DNA of 64,000 nt from Lycocorax pyrrhopterus obiensis. Taxonomy: Eukaryota > Chordata > Aves > Passeriformes > Paradisaeidae. The stretch covers positions 29,665-93,664 of the forward strand of contig JACSVZ010000053.1 in NCBI GenBank assembly GCA_014706295.1. The letters are read 5' to 3'. The notes beneath the pieces are model-generated. The model saw only the letters and a program-made list of their open reading frames with translations, was not told the DNA's origin and did not search any database. How positions within the stretch are numbered: position 1 is the first letter of the stretch; each line of letters begins with the position of its first letter. Positions 1-10,052 of the stretch are shown here, one piece after another. The translations under genes were made by a program, and so were the position numbers.

Positions 1-145
1 AGGGAAGCCAGGAGAGCCTTTGTGATGCTGTGCAACTGCACGGAAGCCTGGCTCTACTGTGACACCACAGAAGCTCAGGGAACCCAGGAGAGTCTTGGTG
101 ATGCTGTGCAAGCAACCATGAGCGTGGCTGCACTGTGACACCACC
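1..145 (+). repeat. End of a truncated 76-bp array (left edge)
   Basis: This is the tail of an array whose start lies outside the window. It contains a penultimate monomer with the variant CTCTACTGTG (normally CTCCACTGTG) and then the diverged terminator monomer, recognised by GAGTCTTGGTGATG and CAAGCAACCATGAGCG. The terminator ends at 145, where block A of the first complete unit starts. Confidence 0.95.
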
Positions 146-518
146 GAAGCCCAGGGCCCTGTGGAGTATGGGTGCTGTCAAAGCCTTAGCAGAGAATTTC
201 TTCTGCTCTCTGCAGCATTTTGTGAGAGCTGTCTGTTTCCCATGCTAGTGATTGAAACAATGTTTTGGTCTTGTCAACGTCTTTCACCTGCAAATGGTTT
301 TGCATGATTGGTGTGGTTCCAAGCAGAAAAAGCTTCCGAGCTGGCTGTCTTGGAACTTGAGCAAAGCCTTCAAGGGGTGGATGGCCGAGAAACCAATTGC
401 CTTCTGCCATTTGACACACTTTTGCAAAGTAACGTAGAAAAGCCTTTGGAGAGATGATGAAATTGCTTCCATTTCTCCCTGAGCCTGGAGTCTTGTGTGG
501 TTTCTCTAGTGATGCGTG
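146..518 (+). repeat. Block A, reference copy (373 bp)
   Basis: Block A is a non-tandem segment present once per unit, 39 times, with no length change that I could detect. It starts in monomer phase (GAAGCCCAGGG resembles monomer GAAGCTCAGGG) and then departs from it. It holds a pyrimidine-rich stretch ending CTCTCTGCAG at about 205-214. Frames of 61 codons (plus, from 252) and 62 codons (minus, 284-472) are open in most copies, which is expected because the copies are nearly identical; neither resembles a protein I know. Diagnostic positions are GCAGC/GGAGC, AAAAAGC/AAAAACC, GGCCGAG/GTCCGAG and GTAACG/GTACCG. Confidence 0.9.
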
Positions 519-594
519 GTGAGAACAAGGACACAGGAGAGCCTTTGTGATGCTGTGCAACTCCATGGAAGCCGAGCTCCACTGTGGCACCGCA
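519..594 (+). repeat. Monomer P, diverged 76-bp monomer before the purine tract
   Basis: This segment has exactly monomer length and keeps GAGCCTTTGTGATGCTGTGC and the end CCACTGTGGCACCGCA, so it is a lone, decayed 76-bp monomer between block A and the purine tract. Its CTCCATGGAAGCC is shared with the leader monomer that opens each array, not with ordinary monomers. Every unit has it at the same offset, 373 bp after the block A start. Units 5 and 36 share the variant GAGCCCCACTG, and units 16, 18, 21, 23, 26, 28, 30, 33 and 35 share CTCCGTGG. Confidence 0.88.
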
Positions 595-686
595 GAACAA
601 GAAGGAAAGAAGGAAAGAAAAGAAAGAAAGAAGGAGAGAAAAGAAAGAAAGAAAGAATGAAGGAGAGAAAAGAAAGAAAGAAAGAA

Positions 687-745
<59 letters not shown>

Positions 746-750
746 CAAAA
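595..750 (+). repeat. GAAA-type purine tract, reference copy
   Basis: The plus strand is almost wholly purine: GAAG and GAAA steps interrupted by GGAGAGAAAAG and one GAATGAAGGAGAG motif. The tract ends GCAAAAG before block B. In the 39 units the length runs from 119 bp (unit 8) to 408 bp (unit 38). Changes need not be multiples of three or four, which is typical of slippage. Long mirror-symmetric purine runs of this type can form triplex (H-) DNA; that is family knowledge, not shown here. Confidence 0.95.
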
Positions 751-1096
751 GATTCTATGTGTGCATGCGGAATGGTTTCTCTGGGAGGCAAACGCTGAGG
801 AATCATGAGAGCCCCCAGCCCTCCCTTCCTCTTCTCTCCCTTCGGTTCGTGTATCTGAGCTGGAGTCATATGGTATGGAATATGCCCTTGGCTGGGAGAG
901 AGTTGAGAGTGGCCACAGAAGTGGCCGTGGCACTGTTTGCATGCTGTCCCTGCTGCTTCGCTCGCAGCCACTGCCGGGCCAGTACCTCTGAGCCAGCCAC
1001 TCCTAAAGCCAAGGGCCCACTGGGACACTGCAGGGGCTGATGGAAGCCAGCCGCCATGGTGACACAGCGAGGCTGCACCGAATCCACGGTGCTTTG
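751..1096 (+). repeat. Block B, reference copy (346 bp)
   Basis: Block B is present once per unit between the purine tract and the array. It is 346 bp in 38 copies and 345 bp in the last one. The 5' two thirds are unlike the monomer. The 3' third looks like decayed monomers: CCCACTGGGACACTGCAG resembles the monomer end, and TGGAAGCC, GGTGACAC and GCTTTGTGACGCGGTGG follow in monomer order. A common variant is GTGGCCGTGG/GTGGGCGTGG. A 61-codon plus frame spans its end and the leader monomer, but it runs into the satellite and I do not treat it as a gene. Confidence 0.88.
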
Positions 1097-1806
1097 TGAC
1101 GCGGTGGCTCCCAGGAGAGCCTTTATGATGCTGCGCACCTCCATGGAAGCCTGGCTCCACTGTGACACCACAGAAGCTCAGGGAACCCAGGAGAGCCTTT
1201 GTGATGCTGTGCAAACACATGGAAGCCTGGCTCCACTGTGACACCAGTAAATCTCAGGGAACCCCGGAGAGCCTTTGTGATGCTGTGGAAAACATTCACT
1301 GAATGCTGTGGAAAACATTCACGGTAACCTGGCTCCACTGTGACCCCACAGAAGCTCAGGGAACCAAGGAGAGCCTTTGTGATGCTGTGCAACTGCATGG
1401 AACCCTGGCTCCACTGTGACACCACAGGTGCTCAGGGAACCCAGGAGAGGCTTTGTGATGCTGTGCAACTGCACGGAAGCCTGGCTCCACTGTGACACCA
1501 CAGGTGCTCAGGGAACCAAGGAGAGCCTTTGTGATGCTGTGCAAACACATGGAACCCTGGCTCCACTGTGACACCACAGAAGCTCAGGGAAGCCAGGAGA
1601 GCCTTTGTGATGCTGTGGAACTGCACGGAAGCCTGGCTCCACTGTGACACCACAGAAGCTCAGGGAAGCCAGGAGAGCCTTTGTGATGCTGTGGAACTGC
1701 ACGGAAGCCTGGCTCTACTGTGACACCACAGAAGCTCAGGGAACCCAGGAGAGTCTTGGTGATGCTGTGCAAGCAACCATGAGCGTGGCTGCACTGTGAC
1801 ACCACC
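1097..1806 (+). repeat. 76-bp minisatellite array, reference copy
   Basis: Nine monomers. The leader (1097-1172) reads GCCTTTATGATGCTGCGCAC. The body monomers mostly differ at a few fixed sites: AACCCAGG/AACCAAGG/AAGCCAGG, CTGTGC/CTGTGG, GCACGG/GCACAG/GCATGG, AAACACATGG, and GAAGCTC/GGTGCTC/TAAATCTC. The terminator (1731-1806) is diverged but still 76 bp. Because 76 is not divisible by three, consecutive monomers shift reading frame, which argues against a repeat protein. Confidence 0.96.
1249..1350 (+). repeat. 102-bp variant monomer with internal 23-bp duplication
   Basis: This monomer follows the TAAATCTC junction. Its centre reads GCTGTGGAAAACATTCACTG followed by a second near-identical copy ending in CACGG. 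Relative to the 76-bp form it has 3 extra bases in the centre plus a 23-bp tandem duplication. It is usually the third monomer of an array. Units 15, 17, 20, 22, 25, 29 and 32 have a second copy further in. Units 14, 19, 24, 36 and the two-monomer units lack it. Confidence 0.93.
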
Positions 1807-3459
1807 GAAGCCCAGGGCCCTGTGGAGTATGGGTGCTGTCAAAGCCTTAGCAGAGAATTTCTTCTGCTCTCTGCAGCATTTTGTGAGAGCTGTCTCTTTC
1901 CCATGCTAGTGATTGAAACAATGTTTTGGTCTTGTCAACGTCTTTCACCTGCAAATGGTTTTGCATGATTGGTGTGGTTCCAAGCAGAAAAAGCTTCCGA
2001 GCTGGCTGTCTTGGAACTTGAGCAAAGCCTTCAAGGGGTGGATGGCCGAGAAACCAATTGCCTTCTGCCATTTGACACACTTTTGCAAAGTAACGTAGAA
2101 AAGCCTTTGGAGAGATGATGAAATTGCTTCCATTTCTCCCTGAGCCTGGAGTCTTGTGTGGTTTCTCTAGTGATGCGTGGTGAGAACAAGGACACAGGAG
2201 AGCCTTTGTGATGCTGTGCAACTCCATGGAAGCCGAGCTCCACTGTGGCACCGCAGAACAAGAAGGAAAGAAGGAAAGAAGGAAAGAAGGAGAGAAAAGA
2301 AAGAAAGAAAGAATGAAGGAGAGAAAAGAAAGAAAAGAAAGAAAGAAAGAAAAGAAAGAAAGAAAGAAAGCAAGAAAGAAAGAAAGAAAGAAAGAAAGCA
2401 AAAGATTCTATGTGTGCATGCGGAATGGTTTCTCTGGGAGGCAAACGCTGAGGAATCATGAGAGCCCCCAGCCCTCCCTTCCTCTTCTCTCCCTTCGGTT
2501 CGTGTATCTGAGCTGGAGTCATATGGTATGGAATATGCCCTTGGCTGGGAGAGAGTTGAGAGTGGCCACAGAAGTGGCCGTGGCACTGTTTGCATGCTGT
2601 CCCTGCTGCTTCGCTCGCAGCCACTGCCGGGCCAGTACCTCTGAGCCAGCCACTCCTAAAGCCAAGGGCCCACTGGGACACTGCAGGGGCTGATGGAAGC
2701 CAGCCGCCATGGTGACACAGCGAGGCTGCACCGAATCCACGGTGCTTTGTGACGCGGTGGCTCCCAGGAGAGCCTTTATGATGCTGCGCACCTCCATGGA
2801 AGCCTGGCTCCACTGTGACACCACAGAAGCTCAGGGAACCCAGGAGAGCCTTTGTGATGCTGTGCAAACACATGGAAGCCTGGCTCCACTGTGACACCAG
2901 TAAATCTCAGGGAACCCCGGAGAGCCTTTGTGATGCTGTGGAAAACATTCACTGAATGCTGTGGAAAACATTCACGGTAACCTGGCTCCACTGTGACCCC
3001 ACAGAAGCTCAGGGAACCAAGGAGAGCCTTTGTGATGCTGTGCAACTGCATGGAACCCTGGCTCCACTGTGACACCACAGGTGCTCAGGGAACCCAGGAG
3101 AGGCTTTGTGATGCTGTGCAACTGCACGGAAGCCTGGCTCCACTGTGACACCACAGGTGCTCAGGGAACCAAGGAGAGCCTTTGTGATGCTGTGCAAACA
3201 CATGGAACCCTGGCTCCACTGTGACACCACAGAAGCTCAGGGAAGCCAGGAGAGCCTTTGTGATGCTGTGGAACTGCACGGAAGCCTGGCTCCACTGTGA
3301 CACCACAGAAGCTCAGGGAAGCCAGGAGAGCCTTTGTGATGCTGTGGAACTGCACGGAAGCCTGGCTCTACTGTGACACCACAGAAGCTCAGGGAACCCA
3401 GGAGAGTCTTGGTGATGCTGTGCAAGCAACCATGAGCGTGGCTGCACTGTGACACCACC
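1807..3459 (+). repeat. Composite unit 2 (9-monomer array)
   Basis: Tract 2256-2403 (148 bp, with a GCAAG interruption), block B 2404-2749, array 2750-3459. The monomer types appear in the same order as in unit 1, so units 1 and 2 are adjacent duplicates with different tracts. Confidence 0.94.
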
Positions 3460-3990
3460 AAAGCCCAGGGCCCTGTGGAGTATGGGTGCTGTCAAAGCCT
3501 TAGCAGAGAATTTCTTCTGCTCTCTGCAGCATTTTGTGAGAGCTGTCTCTTTCCCATGCTAGTGATTGAAACAATGTTTTGGTCTTGTCAACGTCTTTCA
3601 CCTGCAAATGGTTTTGCATGATTGGTGTGGTTCCAAGCAGAAAAAGCTTCCGAGCTGGCTGTCTTGGAACTTGAGCAAAGCCTTCAAGGGGTGGATGGCC
3701 GAGAAACCAATTGCCTTCTGCCATTTGACACACTTTTGCAAAGTAACGTAGAAAAGCCTTTGGAGAGATGATGAAATTGCTTCCATTTCTCCCTGAGCCT
3801 GGAGTCTTGTGTGGTTTCTCTAGTGATGCGTGGTGAGAACAAGGACACAGGAGAGCCTTTGTGATGCTGTGCAACTCCATGGAAGCCGAGCTCCACTGTG
3901 GCACCGCAGAACAAGAAGGAAAGAAGGAAAGAAGGAAAGAAGGAGAGAAAAGAAAGAAAGAAAGAAAGAATGAAGGAGAGAAAGAAAGAA

Positions 3991-4025
<35 letters not shown>

Positions 4026-4026
4026 C

Positions 4027-4057
<31 letters not shown>

Positions 4058-4560
4058 CAAAAGATTCTATGTGTGCATGCGGAATGGTTTCTCTGGGAGG
4101 CAAACGCTGAGGAATCATGAGAGCCCCCAGCCCTCCCTTCCTCTTCTCTCCCTTCGGTTCGTGTATCTGAGCTGGAGTCATATGGTATGGAATATGCCCT
4201 TGGCTGGGAGAGAGTTGAGAGTGGCCACAGAAGTGGCCGTGGCACTGTTTGCATGCTGTCCCTGCTGCTTCGCTCGCAGCCACTGCCGGGCCAGTACCTC
4301 TGAGCCAGCCACTCCTAAAGCCAAGGGCCCACTGGGACACTGCAGGGGCTGATGGAAGCCAGCCGCCATGGTGACACAGCGAGGCTGCACCGAATCCACG
4401 GTGCTTTGTGACGCGGTGGCTCCCAGGAGAGCCTTTATGATGCTGCGCACCTCCATGGAAGCCTGGCTCTACTGTGACACCACAGAAGCTCAGGGAACCC
4501 AGGAGAGTCTTGGTGATGCTGTGCAAGCAACCATGAGCGTGGCTGCACTGTGACAGCACC
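3460..4560 (+). repeat. Composite unit 3 (collapsed, 2-monomer array)
   Basis: Tract 3909-4062 (154 bp), block B 4063-4408, array 4409-4560. Only leader and terminator remain. The leader ends with CTCTACTG, the mark of a penultimate monomer in long arrays, so the deletion joined leader to penultimate. Block A begins AAAGCCC rather than GAAGCCC, a CpG loss across the boundary with the preceding terminator. Confidence 0.94.
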
Positions 4561-6392
4561 GAAGCCCAGGGCCCTGTGGAGTATGGGTGCTGTCAAAGCC
4601 TTAGCAGAGAATTTCTTCTGCTCTCTGCAGCATTTTGTGAGAGCTGTCTCTTTCCCATGCTAGTGATTGAAACAATGTTTTGGTCTTGTCAACGTCTTTC
4701 ACCTGCAAATGGTTTTGCATGATTGGTGTGGTTCCAAGCAGAAAAACCTTCCGAGCTGGCTGTCTTGGAACTTGAGCAAAGCCTTCAAGGGGTGGATGGC
4801 CGAGAAAACAATTGCCTTCTGCCATTTGACACACTTTTGCAAAGTAACGTAGAAAAGCCTTTGGAGAGATGATGAAATTGCTTCCATTTCTCCCTGAGCC
4901 TGGAGTCTTGTGTGGTTTCTCTAGTGATGCGTGGTGAGAACAAGGACACAGGAGAGCCTTTGTGATGCTGTGCAACTCCATGGAAGCCGAGCTCCACTGT
5001 GGCACCGCAGAACAAGAAGGAAAGAAAGAAAGAAGGAGAGAAAAGAAAGAAAGAAAGAATGAAGGAGAGAAAAGAAAGAAAGAAAAGAAAGAAAGAAAGA
5101 AAGAAAGAAGAAGGAAAGAAAGAAAAAGAAAGATTCTATGTGTGCATGCGGAATGGTTTCTCTGGGAGGCAAACGCTGAGGAATCATGAGAGCCCCCAGC
5201 CCTCCCTTCCTCTTCTCTCCCTTCGGTTCGTGTATCTGAGCTGGAGTCATATGGTATGGAATATGCCCTTGGCTGGGAGAGAGTTGAGAGTGGCCACAGA
5301 AGTGGGCGTGGCACTGTTTGCATGCTGTCCCTGCTGCTTCGCTCGCAGCCACTGCCGGGCCAGTACCTCTGAGCCAGCCACTCCTAAAGCCAAGGGCCCA
5401 CTGGGACACTGCAGGGGCTGATGGAAGCCAGCCGCCATGGTGACACAGCGAGGCTGCACCGAATCCACGGTGCTTTGTGACGCGGTGGCTCCCAGGAGAG
5501 CCTTTATGATGCTGCGCACCTCCATGGAAGCCTGGCTCCACTGTGACACCACAGAAGCTCAGGGAACCCAGGAGAGCCTTTGTGATGCTGTGCAAACACA
5601 TGGAAGCCTGGCTCCACTGTGACACCAGTAAATCTCAGGGAACCCCGGAGAGCCTTTGTGATGCTGTGGAAAACATTCACGGTAACCTGGCTCCACTGTG
5701 ACCCCACAGGTGCTCAGGGAACCCAGGAGAGGCTTTGTGATGCTGTGCAACTGCACGGAAGCCTGGCTCCACTGTGACACCACAGAAGCTCAGGGAACCA
5801 AGGAGAGCCTTTGTGATGCTGTGCAACTGCACAGAAGCCTGGCTCCACTGTGACACCACAGGTGCTCAGGGAACCCAGGAGAGCCTTTGTGATGCTGTGG
5901 AACTGCATTGAAGCCTGGCTCCACTGTGACCCTACAGAAGCTCAGGGAACCCAGGAGAGCCTTTGTGATGCTGTGGAACTGCACAGAAGTCTGGCTCCAC
6001 TGTGACACCAGTAAATCTCAGGGAACACAGGAGAGCCTTTGTGATGCTGTGCAACTGCACGGAAGCCTGGCTCCACTGTGACACCACAGAAGCTCAGGGA
6101 AGCCAGGAGAGCCTTTGTGATGCTGTGCAAACACATGGAAGCCTGGCTCCACTGTGACACCACAGAAGCTCAGGGAAGCCAGGAGAGCCTTTGTGATGCT
6201 GTGGAACTGCACGGAAGCCTGGCTCCACTGTGACACCACAGAAGCTCAGGGAACCCAGGAGAGCCTTTGTGATGCTGTGGAACTGCACGGAAGCCTGGCT
6301 CTACTGTGGCACCACAGAAGCTCAGGGAACCCAGGAGAGTCTTGGTGATGCTGTGCAAGCAACCATGAGCGTGGCTGCACTGTGACAGCACC
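4561..6392 (+). repeat. Composite unit 4 (12 monomers)
   Basis: Tract 5010-5131 (122 bp, ends GAAAAAGAAAG), block B 5132-5477 with GTGGGCG, array 5478-6392. Block A has AAAAACC and a private GAGAAAACAATTG. The array includes the 79-bp monomer at 5630-5708. Confidence 0.94.
5630..5708 (+). repeat. 79-bp variant monomer (no 23-bp duplication)
   Basis: The centre reads GATGCTGTGGAAAACATTCA once, then CGGTAACC. It has the 3 extra bases of the 102-bp form without the duplication, so it is either the precursor or a reversion. It occurs only in units 4, 8 (12217-12295) and 12 (19381-19459), which occupy equivalent places in the left domain. Confidence 0.9.
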
Positions 6393-6956
6393 GAAGCCCA
6401 GGGCCCTGTGGAGTATGGGTGCTGTCAAAGCCTTAGCAGAGAATTTCTTCTGCTCTCTGCAGCATTTTGTGAGAGCTGTCTCTTTCCCATGCTAGTGATT
6501 GAAACAATGTTTTGGTCTTGTCAACGTCTTTCACCTGCAAATGGTTTTGCATGATTGGTGTGGTTCCAAGCAGAAAAAGCTTCCGAGCTGGCTGTCTTGG
6601 AACTTGAGCAAAGCCTTCAAGGGGTGGATGGCCGAGAAACCAATTGCCTTCTGCCATTTGACACACTTTTGCAAAGTAACGTAGAAAAGCCTTTGGAGAG
6701 ATGATGAAATTGCTTCCATTTCTCCCTGAGCCTGGAGTCTTGTGTGGTTTCTCTAGTGATGCGTGGTGAGAACAAGGACACAGGAGAGCCTTTGTGATGC
6801 TGTGCAACTCCATGGAAGCCGAGCCCCACTGTGGCACCGCAGAACAAGAAGGAAAGAAGGAAAGAAGGAAAGAAAGAAAGAAGGAGAGAAAAGAAAGAAA
6901 GAAAGAATGAAGGAGAGAAAAGAAAGAAAGAAAGAAAGAAAGAATGAAGGAGAGAA

Positions 6957-7015
<59 letters not shown>

Positions 7016-8304
7016 CAAAAGATTCTATGTGTGCATGCGGAATGGTTTCTCTGGGAGGCAAACGCTGAGGAATCATGAGAGCCCCCAGCCCTCCCTTCCT
7101 CTTCTCTCCCTTCGGTTCGTGTATCTGAGCTGGAGTCATATGGTATGGAATATGCCCTTGGCTGGGAGAGAGTTGAGAGTGGCCACAGAAGTGGGCGTGG
7201 CACTGTTTGCATGCTGTCCCTGCTGCTTCGCTCGCAGCCACTGCCGGGCCAGTACCTCTGAGCCAGCCACTCCTAAAGCCAAGGGCCCACTGGGACACTG
7301 CAGGGGCTGATGGAAGCCAGCCGCCATGGTGACACAGCGAGGCTGCACCGAATCCACGGTGCTTTGTGACGCGGTGGCTCCCAGGAGAGCCTTTATGATG
7401 CTACGCACCTCCATGGAAGCCTGGCTCCACTGTGACACCACAGAAGCTCAGGGAACCCAGGAGAGCCTTTGTGATGCAGTGCAAACACATGGAACCCTGG
7501 CTCCACTGTGACACCGGTAAATCTCAGGGAACCCCGGAGAGCCTTTGTGATGCTGTGGAAAACATTCACTGAATGCTGTGGAAAACATTCACGGTAACCT
7601 GGCTCCACTGTGACCCCACAGAAGCTCAGGGAACCAAGGAGAGCCTTTGTGATGCTGTGCAACTGCACGGAACCCTGGCTCCACTGTGACACCACAGGTG
7701 CTCAGGGAACCCAGGAGAGGCTTTGTGATGCTGTGCAACTGCACGGAAGCCTGGCTCCACTGTGACACCACAGAAGCTCAGGGAACCAAGGAGAGCCTTT
7801 GTGATGCTGTGCAACTGCACAGAAGCCTGGCTCCACTGTGACACCACAGGTGCTCAGGGAACCCAGGAGAGCCTTTGTGATGCTGTGGAAATGCACGTAA
7901 GTCTGGCTCCACTGTGACACCAGTAAATCTCAGGGAACACAGGAGAGCCTTTGTGATGCTGTGGAACTGCACGGAAGCCTGGCTCCACTGTGACACCACA
8001 GAAGCTCAGGGAAGCCAGGAGAGCCTTTGTGATGCTGTGCAAACACATGGAACCCTGGCTCCACTGTGACACCACAGAAGCTCAGGGAAGCCAGGAGAGC
8101 CTTTGTGATGCTGTGGAACTGCACGGAAGCCTGGCTCCACTGTGACACCACAGAAGCTCAGGGAACCCAGGAGAGCCTTTGTGATGCTGTGGAACTGCAC
8201 GGAAGCCTGGCTCTACTGTGGCACCACAGAAGCTCAGGGAAGCCAGGAGAGTCTTGGTGATGCTGTGCAAGCAACCATGAGCGTGGCTGCACTGTGACAC
8301 CACC
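6393..8304 (+). repeat. Composite unit 5 (12 monomers)
   Basis: Tract 6842-7020 (179 bp, two GAATGAAGGAGAG motifs), block B 7021-7366 with GTGGGCG, array 7367-8304 with one 102-bp monomer. The leader has a private GCTACGCACC. P carries GAGCCCCACTG as in unit 36. Confidence 0.94.
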
Positions 8305-10052
8305 GAAGCCCAGGTCCCTGTGGAGTATGGGTGCTGTCAAAGCCTTAGCAGAGAATTTCTTCTGCTCTCTGCAGCATTTTGTGAGAGCTGTCTCTTTCCC
8401 ATGCTAGTGATTGAAACAATGTTTCGGTCTTGTCGACGTCTTTCACCTGCAAATGGTTTTGCATGATTGGTGTGGTTCCAAGCAGAAAAAGCTTCCGAGC
8501 TGGCTGTCTTGGAACTTGAGCAAAGCCTTCAAGGGGTGGATGGCCGAGAAACCAATTGCCTTCTGCCATTTGACACACTTTTGCAAAGTACCGTAGAAAA
8601 GCCTTTGGAGAGATGATGAAATTGCTTCCATTTCTCCCTGAGCCTGGAGTCTTGTGTGGTTTCTCTAGTGATGCGTGGTGAGAACAAGGACACAGGAGAG
8701 CCTTTGTGATGCTGTGCAACTCCATGGAAGCCGAGCTCCACTGTGGCACCGCAGAACAAGAAGGAAAGAAGGAAAGAAGGAAAGAAAGAAAGAAGGAGAG
8801 AAAAGAAAGAAAGAAAGAATGAAGGAGAGAAAAGAAAGAAAGAAAAGAAAGAAAGAAAGAAAGAAAGAAAAAAAGAAAGAAAGAAAGCAAGAAAGAAAGC
8901 AAGAAAGAAAGAAAGCAAAAGATTCTATGTGTGCATGCGGAATGGTTTCTCTGGGAGGCAAACGCTGAGGAATCATGAGAGCCCCCAGCCCTCCCTTCCT
9001 CTTCTCTCCCTTCGGTTCGTGTATCTGAGCTGGAGTCATAGGGTATGGAATATGCCCTTGGCTGGGAGAGAGTTGAGAGTGGCCACAGAAGTGGGCGTGG
9101 CACTGTTTGCATGCTGTCCCTGCTGCTTCGCTCGCAGCCACTGCCGGGCCAGTACCTCTGAGCCAGCCACTCCTAAAGCCAAGGGCCCACTGGGACACTG
9201 CAGGGGCTGATGGAAGCCAGCCGCCATGGTGACACAGCGAGGCTGCACCGAATCCACGGTGCTTTGTGACGCGGTGGCTCCCAGGAGAGCCTTTATGATG
9301 CTGCGCACCTCCATGGAAGCCTGGCTCCACTGTGACACCACAGAAGCTCAGGGAACCCAGGAGAGCCTTTGTGATGCTGTGCAAACACATGGAAGCCTGG
9401 CTCCACTGTGACACCAGTAAATCTCAGGGAACCCCGGAGAGCCTTTGTGATGCTGTGGAAAACATTCACTGAATGCTGTGGAAAACATTCACGGTAACCT
9501 GGCTCCACTGTGACCCCACAGAAGCTCAGGGAACCAAGGAGAGCCTTTGTGATGCTGTGCAACTGCATGGAACCCTGGCTCCACTGTGACACCACAGGTG
9601 CTCAGGGAACCCAGGAGAGCCTTTGTGATGCTGTGGAACTGCACGGAAGCCTGGCTCCACTGTGACACCACAGAAGCTCAGGGAACCCAGGAGAGCCTTT
9701 GTGATGCTGTGCAACTGCACAGAAGCCTGGCTCCACTGTGACACCACAGGTGCTCAGGGAACCAAGGAGAGCCTTTGTGATGCTGTGCAACTGCACGGAA
9801 GCCTGGCTCCACTGTGACACCACAGAAGCTCAGGGAACCCAGGAGAACCTTTGTGATGCTGTGCAAACACATGGAACCCTGGCTCCACTGTGACACCACA
9901 GAAGCTCAGGGAAGCCAGGAGAGCCTTTGTGATGCTGTGCACCTGCACGGAAGCCTGGCTCTACTGTGACACCACAGAAGCTCAGGGAACCCAGGAGAGT
10001 CTTGGTGATGCTGTGCAGGCAACCATGAGCGTGGCTGCACTGTGACACCAAC
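8305..10052 (+). repeat. Composite unit 6 (10 monomers)
   Basis: Tract 8754-8920 (167 bp, several GCAAG breaks and one AAAAA run), block B 8921-9266 with GTGGGCG and private CATAGGGTATGG, array 9267-10052. Block A has private GTTTCGGTC and GTCGACGTC, plus GTACCGTAG shared with units 17, 28 and 30. Confidence 0.94.

Larger units (their letters stand above)
146..1806 (+). repeat. Composite unit 1 (9-monomer array)
   Basis: This is the reference unit. Block A is 146-518, monomer P 519-594, purine tract 595-750 (156 bp), block B 751-1096 and the array 1097-1806. The array has nine monomers: eight of 76 bp and one of 102 bp (1249-1350), giving exactly 710 bp. Block A carries GTCTGTTTCCC where most copies read GTCTCTTTCCC, a variant shared only with units 23 and 34. 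Confidence 0.95.
3460..10052 (+). repeat. Left super-repeat, copy 1 (units 3-6, 6593 bp)
   Basis: Units 3-6 have 2, 12, 12 and 10 monomers. Units 7-10 repeat the same order with 2, 11, 13 and 10. Partner units share rare marks: collapsed array in 3 and 7; AAAAACC and the 79-bp monomer in 4 and 8; GAAATGCACGTAAG in 5 and 9; GTGCACCTGCACGG in 6 and 10. Confidence 0.83.

Noticed and set aside
252..437. The 61-codon plus frame in block A (and the overlapping 62-codon minus frame) as conserved small proteins
   Set aside because: They stay open because the copies are nearly identical. The two overlap on opposite strands, and substitutions such as GGCCGAG/GTCCGAG and AAAAAGC/AAAAACC change residues freely. 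No protein family is recognised.
146..518. Blocks A and B as fragments of a transposable element
   Set aside because: I see no terminal repeats, target-site duplications, poly-A tail or coding similarity. A database search could overturn this.
880..960. Octamer-like sites (GTTTGCAT in block B, TTTTGCAT in block A) as promoter elements
   Set aside because: Each is one base from the octamer ATTTGCAT, with no TATA box or other promoter element nearby. Chance matches of this length are expected.
516..1040. Lys/Arg/Glu-rich plus-strand frames as a nuclear or coiled-coil protein
   Set aside because: The composition follows directly from GAAA/GAAG repeats, and length and frame differ from unit to unit.
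1097..1172. CENP-B box in the monomer (centromere mark)
   Set aside because: I looked for the TTCG...CGGG pattern of the CENP-B box in monomer, block A and block B and found none. A centromeric role is not excluded, only unsupported.
1130..1250. Hairpin GTGCA-AC-TGCAC in the monomer as a functional structure
   Set aside because: The stem is only 5 bp, and frequent variants (CTGTGG, GCATGG, AAACACATGG) break it without compensation.
1097..1806. The regularly spaced direct repeats as a CRISPR array
   Set aside because: There are no unique spacers between repeats: the whole 76 bp is repeated. No cas genes are present and the context is eukaryotic.
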